A DNA stretch of 64,000 bases from contig JAJEKB010021488.1 of assembly GCA_022393335.1 (NCBI GenBank), positions 1,090,132-1,154,131 on the forward strand, read 5' to 3'. The notes below the pieces were generated by a model that was not told where the DNA came from, did not search any database, and saw only the letters and a list, made by a program, of their open reading frames with translations. Below, in pieces: positions 1-11,814 of the stretch. The position numbers and the translations under genes were made by a program. The stretch comes from Macrotrachela quadricornifera. Taxonomy: Eukaryota > Rotifera > Eurotatoria > Philodinida > Philodinidae. Every line of letters begins with the position of its first letter. The stretch's first letter is position 1.

Positions 1-1364
1 TTTTACTCAATTTAAAATCTCGTTATTGAGAGAATAGTTTTATGGATTTTAACACAAATCGTTCTAAAAAATATCAAATACTTGTTTTTGCTTGTGAAAT
101 GTCATACGAAAAGTTCTCAACACCTGTATTTCGACCAAACGGTAATGTTGATAAGACTATATCTTAATAACGACTTGACTAATTCAGCCAAAATTATTTC
201 TGGATGTATATCTCTACGATTTCTACTTAGAATAGAATTTTCAATTCAAATCAATATATTCTTAACTATTTATGAGTCATGCAATATTGACAAATAGTCA
301 TATTTTCAACTACTCTCGTGAATTATAGCTCGTAGGTGAAATCAAATAGAGATCAGAAATTTTTATTAGAGGTAGAATTTTCACACTTCTTTCTTTACAA
401 TTATAAGAAGTTTCGAAGAATGAAGAAATTATCTAGTGAATTTATTCATTCAGTAGATGATATTCACTTTGATACTGTTTTTAGTTTTACATTCATTCTT
501 CTTATTCTTTTCATTCCATGTCAACGTGATCTTTTTTCCATTGACACGGTGATTGGCAAAGAAATGTTTTCATGTGATTTTATTTTTCTTTCGAGTTGCT
601 GATAATCTTTAAATTCTCTTTGTGCTAGATTTTCGAGTGGTAGTTGAACCACGGATGCTTGATTTGCCATGCTTCCGTCCTGATCGTGATGGGACGTTAA
701 CTTCAACCGTAGCTTCGAACTGGGGCGGTTGGTAAGTATAATAAGCGGCAATGATTGCCGCACGTTGTTTCATAGCTCTAATTGTGAGGATCATAGACAA
801 ACCTAAATGATATAATGTGCCTTGAAATTTTGAGTTAAGAGGTCTATTGTGTATATGGTACAACGATTTCAAATTCACCGGTGTTGTGAAGAGCGCGAAT
901 TGATTCATTCTTCTGCTTAGTAATATGATTGTCTATAATATCTATAATACGTGACAGAGATTGTGCTTCCCAATTTGCATTATTTTTTAACACATAAATT
1001 TCTGATCTCTATTTGATTTCACCTACGAGCTATAATTCACTAGAGTAGTTGAAAATATGATTTTTTTTGTTAATGTTGCATGACTCATAAATAGTTAAGA
1101 ATATATTGATTTGAATTGAAAATTCTATTCTAAGTAGAGATCCTAGAGATATACACCCAGAAATAATTTTGGCTGAATTGGTCAAGTCGGTATTAAGATA
1201 TAGTCTTATCAACATTACCGTTTGGCCGAAATACAGATGTTGAGAACTTTTCGTATAACGTTTTACAGGCAAAAGCAAGTATTTGATATTTTTTAGAACG
1301 ATTTGTGTTAAAATCCATAAAACTATTCTCTCAATAATGAGATCTTAAATTGAGTAAAATTTTA
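1..1364. mobile_element. Long foldback element with arms of about 360 bp
   Basis: Bases 1 to about 362 reappear as a reverse complement at about 997-1364, with a few mismatches, enclosing about 630 bp of unrelated sequence. Both arms encode the same spurious peptide, which is why similar ORFs appear on opposite strands. The element may extend left of the window, because the repeat is still matching at base 1. The interior (about 520-910, minus strand) has several coding-looking fragments that break between frames and no recognisable transposase, so the unit is non-autonomous. The interior may be a captured piece of a host gene; I do not recognise it. The class of the element is not determined, since no target-site duplication can be checked at the left end. 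Confidence 0.85.
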
Positions 1365-2105
1365 CAATCACTTGAATGAAAAACTCTGGTTGTAACTTAT
1401 TATGTAACGTCATTAATATGTAAAAATTCAATTATAAGACTTAAAAATGAGAAAATAGGTCCTATGCTATTTTTGCTTATACTATATTATAAAAGTCTGA
1501 TATTTTGGGGATATACCTAACTCGACTAGACCTACTTACTGTCAAAGAATATGAGTCATCGTAGGTTGAAAAAAAAATGTTTATTGAAAATCTTCCTTAT
1601 CTTACAACCATTTGGGTCATCGTTGACCTTCATAGAGTCAGCTCGGCGAGCTCTATCTATCTATAATATCAGCTGTTGATTTGGGGGTCATCGCGTGTTT
1701 TACAAATACCCCTAAATATTGTTATACAATTAGATCTTCTTCGTTGTATTACATATTTTTCAATTCATGATAGCTAGTACTTTTCATTGATTGATTGTCT
1801 GCATCCCTGAGTTATTTGTTAATGTTGTTATTTGAATAATGTGAGAGCCATTTCTATTGCTTATTCAAACGGAACCAGCACAGCCCATTAATGAGTTGTT
1901 TGACCCTGAGAATCACTCTTTCCCTCATCAATATACTTAAATATTGATTGAATCGATTGTGTGACGAAATAATTCATTTTCACTAAACGACCAACAAAAT
2001 TCGTAACAGACATAATCATGCTCGAACAAATCGCTACCTTGTCTTCTTGGTCGTTCTCCCGACCATCCACCAACATAGACATATATATATATTAAGAGAA
2101 GTAGT
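1365..2105. other. Intergenic AT-rich DNA
   Basis: No coding exon seen. A short motif, gggtcatcg or close to it, occurs three times (near 1553, 1613 and 1686). An alternating AT tract at about 2080-2093 lies about 90 bp before the next gene and could serve as its TATA region. Confidence 0.4.
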
Positions 2106-2180
2106 GTGCACACACAAATATATTCTCAGTTCTCAATTTCTCCCATTTTCTGTATTCAACTGACACGATCGTCCTCGATC

Positions 2181-2513
2181 ATGCGTACTATCATCGTTGG
2201 TGTTTTTCTACTGCTGGTCCTTATTTGCATCGTGAATGCCGAAAGTATTTCCATCCAGAAACGTTCGCGATTGCACGCCAAGACAAATCTAGAACTGCGT
2301 AACGTGTTACGTAATCTTGCTAACAACGATGAAGAAGACTCGGCCGAGATGTTTCGACGCCAACTGAAATCCTATTTTCACAAATATATGAGCAAGAAAT
2401 CAATCTTTTCTTGGAATTTGGACGAGAAACAGAAGGCATGCGTAAACAAGTGCATTCCAGTTCCTGATGCCGAATTTGAAGACTGTTACAAGAAATGCAA
2501 TGATAGCCAATAA
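2181..2513 (+). CDS. Small secreted cysteine-containing peptide precursor, 110 aa
   Basis: The chosen ATG at 2181 opens a typical signal peptide: a basic start (MRT), then a leucine/valine-rich core over residues 4-17 and a small-residue cleavage region VNA-E near residue 20. The longer frame starting at 2106 would bury this signal, so it is rejected. A KR dibasic pair follows shortly after the signal, then a charged, probably helical middle. The mature C-terminus has four cysteines in two CX3C pairs (CVNKC and CYKKC) separated by an acidic spacer, which suggests two disulfides in a helical hairpin. The gene is single-exon, with an AT-box upstream and AATAAA at 2561. I do not recognise the family. 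CX3C...CX3C hairpins occur in many secreted peptides and in mitochondrial twin-CX3C proteins, but the signal peptide argues for secretion. Confidence 0.7.
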   Translation: MRTIIVGVFLLLVLICIVNAESISIQKRSRLHAKTNLELRNVLRNLANNDEEDSAEMFRRQLKSYFHKYMSKKSIFSWNLDEKQKACVNKCIPVPDAEFEDCYKKCNDSQ

Positions 2514-2560
2514 ATTCCAAATAGAACTGCTTTCTTCTTTAGTTTTATTCTTTTACATGT

Positions 2561-2566
2561 AATAAA
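2561..2566 (+). terminator. Poly(A) signal AATAAA
   Basis: Canonical hexamer 48 bp after the stop codon of the secreted peptide gene. Supported by position only; single hexamers are common in AT-rich DNA. Confidence 0.4.
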
Positions 2567-3669
2567 CTGCTAGCATGTTTTTATTATTATCATTTGAGAT
2601 CAATCCCTTTTGTTTTTGACTATAAACATTAAACTTTCATTTACTCTTCTTTATCAAAAATATAATAAATTTCGACGTCCAATGATTGATTAATTAACGA
2701 GTACTATCGAATAAACTATTAAGTTTTGCAACAAAAGTCAAGAAACCAATCTATCAGGTTTAGATCGCCAATGTACTCATTGACTCGACAGTTATGGACA
2801 GCTCGAAAACCTTTAATCCATTTTCGAGAAAGTATTTTTTTTATATGCATATTAATATCTGTTTCTAGGTTTCCTAACAAATGGAAATACATGACGGATG
2901 TGCAAAATAAATTGTTCTCTCAATATTTTGTAGAGAATTTCACAATACATCTTTTCATTGAAATGAAACAGAGTTAACGGTAAAATATTGAGAGGATCAT
3001 CTATTCTGCCGCAGTCCTTAGTTAAAAAGGGATGTGTCGAGCATTTCTGATTATCAATGTGAAATGAATAATTTTTAAATAAAAGAAAACAAAAATTTCA
3101 CCTTTGCGTAAAATTGTAAATCTTGAGTAGATAATTCTAATGTATTCCTCACAATTGAAATTCTAGATAACTTTTACGGCACTCTAAATGCTTCTTTGAA
3201 TTTCATTGACTGTTTATCATCTAGGCATATATTTAGTTATGTATATACGTTTTACAGTGAATTTTTGAAAATGTAAAGCACTTCACTCGGATTATTGCAT
3301 TATATCAGCATACTTTGAGTAAGGTTATATGATGTAGCCAGAGCTTTTCTAACCGTAGTAAACAAATGTTTTATTTCAGAAAAAGGTTAGCGAATGTTTC
3401 ATTACTTTTGCATTGCATGCTATTAATGAAAACAAAGCTTGTCACGGACAAATAATGATTTACAAAACAAGTTAAAATTAATTCTAATCATATTTTAATT
3501 CATCTATAACCAAACTATTTTATAATAGTAAACGATGTTTATCTAATGATTCTAAATCATGAATATATATCACACAATGTATTGATACCATATCTGCTTA
3601 TCTACTTTATTTCATTTTAATCATAAAATGGGATATAAAATATTTCATTCTATTATTTATTAAGACATA
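2567..3669. other. Gene-free AT-rich stretch
   Basis: I see no exon, repeat or RNA gene here. The frame at 2726-2977 has no recognisable motif and looks accidental. Confidence 0.4.
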
Positions 3670-3850
3670 TTAATATATTATTTTGACAACTTGTTCTTTT
3701 CTCAAGTAGTTCAAAACAACTGAACCAGCTGAAGCGGTGGTGTATTCCAATGTAACATCATTTCTTTGTCTAACGATTCGTGATCCAGAACTCGATTGCC
3801 ACAAATGTATTGCTTCAGGATTGTCAAAAACAGAGCATACAAGTAATGCA
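3670..3850 (-). pseudogene. Isolated coding-like segment of unknown identity
   Basis: This island is richer in G and C than its surroundings. On the minus strand it holds an open frame of about 60 codons ending in TAA at 3670-3672, with a plausible protein composition (for example IHLWQSSSGSRIVRQ). No AG acceptor or clear ATG in that frame is evident at its upstream end. An alternative frame starts at an ATG and gives a short hydrophobic-headed peptide of 46 residues. It may be the last exon of a lost gene. I do not recognise it. Confidence 0.25.
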
Positions 3851-4252
3851 TTGAAAAAAAAAGTATTTCTTTATTAAATTTCTTAAAAAAATAATAGTAT
3901 TCTCTTTAAAACATTAGCGTTAGTTTCAACGCAGTGAAAAAGCCCCATCCAGTTTATCCTGGGTGCTGCCACTACATCTATTAATCAATATTTATCTTTC
4001 TTTTTAATATATTGTTATTTTCTACAATAATTCAATCCAATATAATATTCTCACTGTAAAATAGAACTTTGACACGAGATTTGACAATTATTATTATTAC
4101 TCTGGCTTCAATCATTTTTTATTTTATGACAGTTATATTTAATATAGAAAGCAAAATTACATGAATATTAAAGCTATGAATTCTGTTCTTGTTCTAGATT
4201 ATAAGGAGAAAAATTTGACGAATGTTTTTTTATAATAAAAGCAAAAATAAGT
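3851..4252. other. Intergenic DNA downstream of the VIT/vWA gene
   Basis: AT-rich, with no exon seen. It should hold the 3' UTR and poly(A) site of the minus-strand gene ending at 4253. Confidence 0.35.
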
Positions 4253-6770
4253 TTATAAACTTTTGCGAATATCCTCGAGTAAACTTTCAAGTTTCTTGCT
4301 ATCTTTACCAAGAAGATCGATGAGACGTTTACGTGCTTTTTGTACAATACCATGCCACATTGACGAAAAAGCAGCAAATCGTGTTTCAAGTACGACGATG
4401 ACAATGGCCGAGACGAGCACCTGATTGTTTGTCGACTGTTGAAAGTCATTCAGCGATTTACCAGTCAATTTTTCAATACTTTTTGAATCCAAATCCCAGG
4501 AACCATCAAACTTTTGTTTGTTGATCAAATGACGAACAATATCTTGATTGTCTGTCGGCCACACATCTTCGTTTACTTTTGGATTGATGACACTTGAGAA
4601 TTCTTCAAAGTCACATTCGTCATCCATGTCGTCATCAGCAAGGCAATCTGCCATCATGAAGGCAGCACTCCTGTCATAACAGATATTGGCCGCACTGCGT
4701 GAGACAGCTCTATTGGAAAGACTGATTGACGAATTACACATCATCATCTGTTGGGGCATTGCCCCAGAGCGGGGCATCATACGTGCAGTGGTAGCAGAAA
4801 ACCTTGCAGAATGTATTCCTAAATGTTGATCATCTGCGGATATTTGAATGGGCACTTCGCGTAAAACCATATCAGCATTGCTAGCATTCAGTCGTTTCTC
4901 AACACCGACAAAAGCTGTATGAGGACTGAGAATATTATATTTAAGTGACAGATCAATAATACGTTTCTGTATAGTTTCTTTCGTTGTTGTACTTTCATCT
5001 TTTGATACAACTGGCTGTTGAAATCGAGTTTGTAGTGAGCCTTTATTGCCTTTATTAGTTGATGGTGGTAATTTCGAATGCTGTAGTTCAAGAATAAGTG
5101 CTTTAGCAGCCAATCGAGCAATTGTCGCGTTGTTGCTCATATTGGGCACTTGAGTGATGTTTGCCACACCTAGCCGATGCTGTTCTGTCTTTAATTCGAC
5201 ACTAGAATTATGATCGAATTCATAAGACTTATCTTCAATGAGAGCATAGACAATAAGTCGATCATTAACGTAAACAGGTGGGGTATTTGTCGGCACATTT
5301 ATTAATGCTGTCGTGCCCAAATTCCATTTAACTTGCACATTTGTAATACAAGGCTGTAAAGCCTTTTGTAATTGTTCACCGACATGTACATCGGCACTGG
5401 TATTTGGTGGAATGAAAACAAAACGTCCATTTGTCGCTCGAGCTAAGCCTTTCACAAGCGAACGACTAGGAGAATGACCCAAACCAAAAGAGAAAATGCG
5501 AGAAGATGTAGCCATTGAACGACAAAGATCGAGAACTTGGTCGACATTGGAAATTTCACCATCAGTAAGTAGAAAAATTTGACGTGCACGACCATGAGCT
5601 GGAGGATTTGCTTCAAGCCATTGAAGGGGACTCAACTGAAAGAGAACAATCATTGTGATAAATAAATAAATAAAAATTGGAAAAAGAAGATATACTTACC
5701 AGTTCAGTACCACCTAAATCGGCCTTCATCCTGTTAATTAATCCTTCAGCTTTTTCAGCATTCGTCTCATCATAGATACTAGTAATGTCGTTAAACAAAG
5801 TTTGATGAGTAGAACCGAATCGAACAATATTGAATTGACAATTGACTGGAAGACTTTTGAGAAAGAGTAACATGGCTTGACGAGCCAAACCAATTTTGCC
5901 TTCATCTTCCATTGATCCACTGCAATCAACAATAAAAATAAACTCATTCATAGTCTCAACATTATTCATAGCTTTTTGGCAATCTTCTTCACTGGGTGTA
6001 AATGAGGCCATTACTGCACCAGATTCAACAGCAACAATCGTGTTCAGTCGATTCTTACTTAGTTCGATATCAACAAGAATATCACGATCCAAATGAGTAT
6101 TCTCTTGGGCAAATGTAATCACATAAGCATCTTGATTGCCAAGATCTACTTGAATTGGATGAGATGCTGAACTAACACGAGTAACTCCTACTTTTTCAAT
6201 TTGACATTGAAATCCAATAGTGTATGGACTTTTTTGAACATATTTAGAGGTAGTACCAGCTGGAGAACTGATTCCACCTTTATCAGGATTGTAACGAGGT
6301 GCAATGGTTGTTGGAACAACAAAACGAATTTTAGTACCATTTTCAACTAGATTCAATTCTGAGACATATGAAATAGTAATTTCACATTCTTTGCCAGGTG
6401 GAAGAGCACCAACATTGATAATGAAATTATCTTGCGATTTTTCGTCTTGTTCAAGTAAATAAGCTCCATGACCTTGTTCGAGTGCTTCGGTATATTCTTG
6501 CTGAGCTTTATTCTTCTCTTTCAATTGAGCAATAATTTCACGATCATCGATGCGTGCCACAAATGCATATATAGCTGCTTGTTCTTCAATAGGAAAACAG
6601 TAGACCGCTTCGATTGAGGTTTTTTCATCATTTCGAAATATTTGGGTAATCTTTACATCAGCAGCAAATGATCGAATAGTGGCTTCAATATTCACTCTTT
6701 TCAGAGGCACGTACTGTTGTTCTTCCGAATGTTTAAAAGCTACTTGTGAGTCTTGTTTGATTCGAAGCAT
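4253..6770 (-). CDS. VIT and von Willebrand A domain protein, VWA5A-like, 817 aa
   Basis: Two exons, 6770-5700 and 5635-4253, join in phase 0 across a 64-bp GT-AG intron; the junction falls in the vWA motif GGTELLSPLQW, which confirms the splice. The N-terminal VIT domain (about residues 10-140) has the family's YCFPIEEQAAIYAF and GALPPGKE signatures. The vWA domain starts near residue 275 with a complete MIDAS metal site: DCSGS at 282-286, the Thr of GGTEL and the Asp of LTDGE. A proline-poor linker leads to a C-terminal helical region containing DGSWDL, as in VWA5A proteins. Length fits that family. No signal peptide is seen, so an intracellular protein is likelier than the secreted inter-alpha-trypsin-inhibitor heavy chains that share these domains. 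Function in VWA5A relatives is poorly defined; a role in metal-dependent protein binding is inferred from the MIDAS. Confidence 0.93.
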
Positions 6771-7405
6771 GTTTAAAAAAATGTATGTTTTTTATGTTTA
6801 TCAATTCTTCTTATATATCGTATGTTTTTCTTCTACCGATGAAACACACACACGTCAAGAATATGACTCAGAAAGTATCGATTACGCATGGTGAGATAAC
6901 ATGCAAAGAACGGAAAGAAATTACACCAATAGATAAGAAAAGATTCAAGCGACAATGAATGTGGAATTATTTATAAAAATGGAGAGTCAGAATGATAAAC
7001 TTTGATAATTGCACAATATCAAGAGGGTGATGATGAAAGCACATGCACCATCTGTTATGTATATTCTAATGATTCTCTATCAAATGAACCAATCATCAAT
7101 GCTCATTCTATCTATATGTAAGAGAGTAATCCTGTAGATGGAGATTACTTAAAAATCGTGTATTTCAAACTAGAGCGAACTTATCTTCAGATTATTTGAA
7201 TTGTATTAACAGTAAATGATATCAAAAAATGAGATTTTAGTCTTTTCATCTGAAATGTTTATAAATATTTAATCTCGAAGATTATTCTTGAAAAAGAAGT
7301 TTATTGTAAAATAACAGAAAATTAATAAATAAAGGATGACGAAGAAGAAGAATACTCGTTTTGAAAAGAAAATCAGCAGTATTTTGATGGAATACATGTT
7401 GTTTC
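6771..7405. other. Intergenic region, probable promoter side of the VIT/vWA gene
   Basis: No exon seen. The first 150 bp upstream of the minus-strand start should contain its promoter, but I find no convincing element. Confidence 0.35.
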
Positions 7406-7671
7406 TTAACATTTAACGATATCACGAAAACACTGTCGACATAAATCGGATTCATTTTCTGTAATTATTCATGCATTCTCTGTTCCCATTACTTCTCCAT
7501 GTTTTGTACTATAAATAGTATTGTTCGCACAGCATCTGCCATTTTCGGACCAATAACATGTTTCAGGATAATCATATTCACTAATATAACCTATGCAACA
7601 TTGCCTTATGCCATTACTTTCAGCATTAATGTAATCGTAGTCACTCAATCCTTTTTTTCTTAAAATATCGT
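7406..7671 (-). CDS. Partial cysteine-rich gene, two putative exons
   Basis: On the minus strand an exon may begin after an AG at 7673-7672 and runs to about 7469. It encodes a cysteine-rich segment with CCIGY, ETCYWS and GRCCAN spacing. After a short gap, a second frame from about 7460 encodes LCRQCFRDIVKC and a stop at 7406-7408. Cysteine pairs in both parts read as one disulfide-rich protein, but the donor between them is not clear and no upstream start was found. I do not recognise the family. It could be the remains of an extracellular domain gene. Confidence 0.35.
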
Positions 7672-7739
7672 CTTTTGCAAATATCGCGTATATATACACA
7701 GGAATTTATTTCATAGAGAAAGAGAGGAAGATATACTTA

Positions 7740-8345
7740 TAAAAATAAGCAAGCATACATTCAGGTGTGTTTCATGTTAAATTTTGTCCAGGGTAATTTA
7801 GAAAGCTAAAATTTTTACAATAAACTCCTATTATCATTAGAAATTCGACACTCTGAATTTTTCAAGTCTTACTATAGGATATACTGAAGCTAGTCGATCA
7901 AAAACAGTTGTTTGATATTTAATACAAAGCACAATTCAGAATTATTGATTCACTTACACAAAAACACTAAGTAAATCGAATGAATACGAACTTAATGAAC
8001 GATTTTCTACGTTACATATACTGTCAAATATAACATTTGAATACATGATGTGATAAAATATCATATGAGAGAGAAAAGAAAACGTGTGAAATGGAGAAAT
8101 ATTGACATATCTATTGCATTATAAACAAGACATATTACTAAATATTCATGTAATAAATCCTTCAATAATGTGCGTTTGATAACGAGTATGATTTTTTTCC
8201 GAATACAATTCTAGTTAAGTACACTTTCACAAATTAAACACGAGATACACAAAATTACATATGTAAATTACAATGCAAAAAAGAGAAAGTTTATGGGAAA
8301 ACACAATAATAATTAAACTACCACAATACTAGATTAGTATGTCAT
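7740..8345. other. Gene-free AT-rich stretch
   Basis: Nothing recognisable; no long frames and no inverted repeat noted. Confidence 0.35.
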
Positions 8346-8724
8346 ATATCCCCGTGGCCAAAATAAACTGGACACCCTATTTTTCTGATGATTTCTTCTT
8401 ATCAACACACTATTCAATCTCTTATTTGTGTCATAGATAGATCTTCTATTGCTGAACATATTCTACAAATTTCAGTCGAATAGGGTGAGAATTGTTTGAA
8501 AAATTTTGGAATCAATAGCAAATTTTCGATTCACTGCCATATGAGTACATGAAATATATTTCTACTTTTCTCAAACAATTCTCATCCTATTCGAATGAAA
8601 TTTATAGAATATGTACAGCAATACAAGATCTATCTATGATACAAATAAGAGATCGAATAGTGTGTTGATAAGAAGAAATTATCAGAAAAATAGGGTGTCC
8701 AGTTTATTTTGACCACGGGGATAT
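8346..8724. mobile_element. Hairpin MITE with long terminal inverted repeats
   Basis: The ends atatccccgtggccaaaat and its inverse pair almost perfectly, and the match continues about 160 bp inward from each side, so the whole 379-bp unit folds into one hairpin. It is bordered by TA/ATAT sequence compatible with a TA target duplication. The terminal motif GTGGCCAAAATAAACTGGAC followed by ACCCT resembles Tc1/mariner-type ends. It has no coding capacity. High arm identity implies recent mobility or gene conversion. Confidence 0.85.
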
Positions 8725-11700
8725 ATTAAAAGTCCAGAGTTTGTCCAAATAAGTGTCGCTTATGGTCTGTGAGGGGGAGGACCAAATTTCTACCTTTAAA
8801 CACTTCAACACTCTCTTTCAGATCGTGTTTCACAAAATGGTCAACATAGATAATCATAGTATAACAAGGTAATAATAGCAACTATTCTACACATTTACTG
8901 AAATGCATATGTTTTGTAATTTTGTAGAGAATTTATTCTAGGAGAACCTAAAGAACAGGAGTTAAAGCACAAATACTGATATTGAGTTCACGTTTAATTT
9001 TTCTTTTTTTGTGAAGCATATTTTTAGAAAATTATGCAAGATCTGCATGAATTAACTGTTATGTGATACGAAAAAAAAATTTCCAAATATGAGCAAATTA
9101 ATAAGAAGCGAGTCTTTAATCGAAGATTATTTACTTTGAGTATGAAAAATATTATTAGAGATGTTAAAAAAAACTTTAATCATTTTGTTATATTTTTAAA
9201 CTAAATGAAAACACCATCATATGCAGTGTAATTTGAGCTTTAGAGCAATGCATTCATCATTGAAAAAGAAATAACTGTGTGTAATGGTTTTAAATAATAA
9301 ATGCAGAAGAGAGAAAAAAAAAAGCTATTCAGGTATATTGTAGAAAAATATGTAATTTGCACTTTTACTTTTCACACAATAAGAAAATGAAAAAATTTTC
9401 TAATTACATTTAAGACAATCGTCATCATTTTGTCATTTTTCAGTTTTTTTTTACGTCGAGCTAGATGCTTTTTAAAAAATAATATAGTTTTGCTATGAAG
9501 GAAGATAGAAATAGTGAACTTATTAATATCATCCAAGAATTATGTCTCGTTTGTAAAATTTGAGCAATATCAGATCTCGAGAATATACGTTTAATTAACA
9601 TGCCTGGAAAACTCAAATCGATTAACTCATATGCTGAATTAATCTTCATTGTATTCGAATGATTTACTATAGAAAGAAGCGAAAGAAAACAAGTTGATGA
9701 AAAAATATCAATCTACAATGGAAAGTTTTTTCGAAGATTCTCACTCAATAATATTGACCCTTTCTCTAATCATATGTGTGGAAATGGTAGAACATTTAAT
9801 ACCTATTCTTGAGGATCCCTGATGAACCAACTCTTTACATTTCCAGGGTTGCGAACAAACATAATTATCATAGTTGGATAGCACATAATACTATTATAAA
9901 TGAAATAAATTCTGTGACAGATGAATTAGTAGAGGCAATTCAATCTCATGCGCACTACGAAAAACAAATGTCAATGATATTGTAAAAAAAATTAAGCCTT
10001 TGTATTGATGTGAATAGCAATAATTTCAAACAGTACATGTAGAACATTTTATCATGTAATAAAATTTTTATTAATTATCCAATTTAAACGAGAAATAACG
10101 GAGATACTCTGTTTTCTTTTTGTTAAATGACCTTTTCGGATGCCCTGAACTTTTTATATTTCTTCATTTTTTTTTATGAAGTGTTACAGTCCTGATAAGG
10201 ATTCATATATAATACTAAATGACACCAAATACGTTGACAATTTGAATTGTGCAATTCTTTAATTAATTAGACTTCATAATTTGGCAAGACAATCGATTAT
10301 TGAAAAGAAGATTTCCACCTTTTAACATAATTTATCTATTCATTTTTAGTTTTGAATATTTGTAACTTACAGAATTCATTAATCATTGACATTTTCTCTG
10401 TAATTTGTAGAGTATACTGACAAATGTATATTCCAATTTCGCATATAAATAAAAAAGAGGATTTGTATAATAATAGATTATTCTGGAAGGAATTATCGTC
10501 TGTTAGATTTCATTCATATCGGGTATTATATGTTAATATAATTAAACTAAGAAAGGTATATGAGTTTCATTCTAAAGAAGCTTTTTCTAATATCCTTCTT
10601 TCCGCACTACTAGCACCTCGTTCTCTTTATATTCATCTTTGAAGTAACTCTTTTCTTTCTCACTTTCATTATATTCATCTTCGAAGTTATTCTTTTTCTA
10701 TTCCACATTACCAGTATGTTACTCTTTCTTTCTCATTTCCTTTTTTTATTATTAGTTGTATATCAGTCTCGCGATATTCATCTGTGCAAATTTGAGCGTC
10801 ATTGTAAGTTTTTTTCTTCGTGTATGATATTTTCAGGATGATTTTGAGTGTTCTCTGAGTACTTAATAGTTTATTGAAAATTCTTATTCAACTTTTGTTT
10901 TATTAATTGTCACAATCAATCTGAAAATAAATTATCGTTTATACATTTAAATTAATATTTCATCTCACGCGATAAATTGAAAAAATTATTTTTCTGTCTC
11001 TGAAATGACAATTTATTAAAGCAGTATGAATGACTCATTCGAAAAAAATGGAATAATGAAAAAGTTGTTAAATGAATTATTTTCTATTTTTCATATAATT
11101 ACTATACATATTAGTGTATAAATGTTTTGTTAAACCGTCTGAAAAAAAATAGAGATGAATACTACATTGAGATCTGCGAATAAGTCTTATATGAGCATTC
11201 ACACTGGTAAGTCATACTCTCTTGATGAGTATGTTCATTAGGGTCTGCTAGTTTTAAACAAAAAACAAGTAAGCATAATTCATTTTTGCACGTTTCACAG
11301 CTGTCATTAAAAATTTGCACACGTTGATTTTTAGAAGAAATGGAAGACCAATCTATCGGATGTTCGCTATAGGATTCACAATGGGAAGCTCATTGCATGT
11401 GTTGTCTTCTTTATAAGATTTCCCCGTCTGAGTGTCTTTAGATAAAATATTCGCTATGAAGACAACTTATGATTAACCATCTCATTTCTATATTTAGTTT
11501 AATTTGTTCATATACCTTTGTTTTAAAAATGCGAATTAATATAAATTCTGTGAAAAATGAATTTTGTAAGGAGTTTCTACCGATGAGAAATTATTTTAGA
11601 AAAAATTTTACTTTGTCCTAATTTTCTCGACGACAGCTGTATATCGATGAAGAAATTGTTTTTTTTTTCAAAAAATAATTAGTAAGAATATGTCTCGATA

Positions 11701-11814
11701 AATTAACTGTTCATATTTCTCAAAATTTCGCTTGCTTATCAGTTACAATTATTCAATTTCTTAATCGTATCATTCTTTAGTTTGAACGAGCATCACAACA
11801 CATAGATAATACAA
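8725..11814. other. Long gene-free AT-rich stretch
   Basis: About 3 kb without a supportable exon. Near 10610-10690 a phrase of about 35 bp (tattcatctttgaagtaact and its variant) is duplicated in tandem. A short motif with actctcttgatgagtat near 11215-11235 is also found near 19020. Several short frames here show no protein-like composition. Confidence 0.35.

Noticed and set aside
521..908. Two overlapping minus-strand frames inside the first foldback as independent genes
   Set aside because: They overlap in different frames, lack clear starts and splices, and lie wholly within a mobile element.
2726..2977. 83-codon frame as a gene
   Set aside because: No motif, no promoter or splice context, and AT-driven composition.
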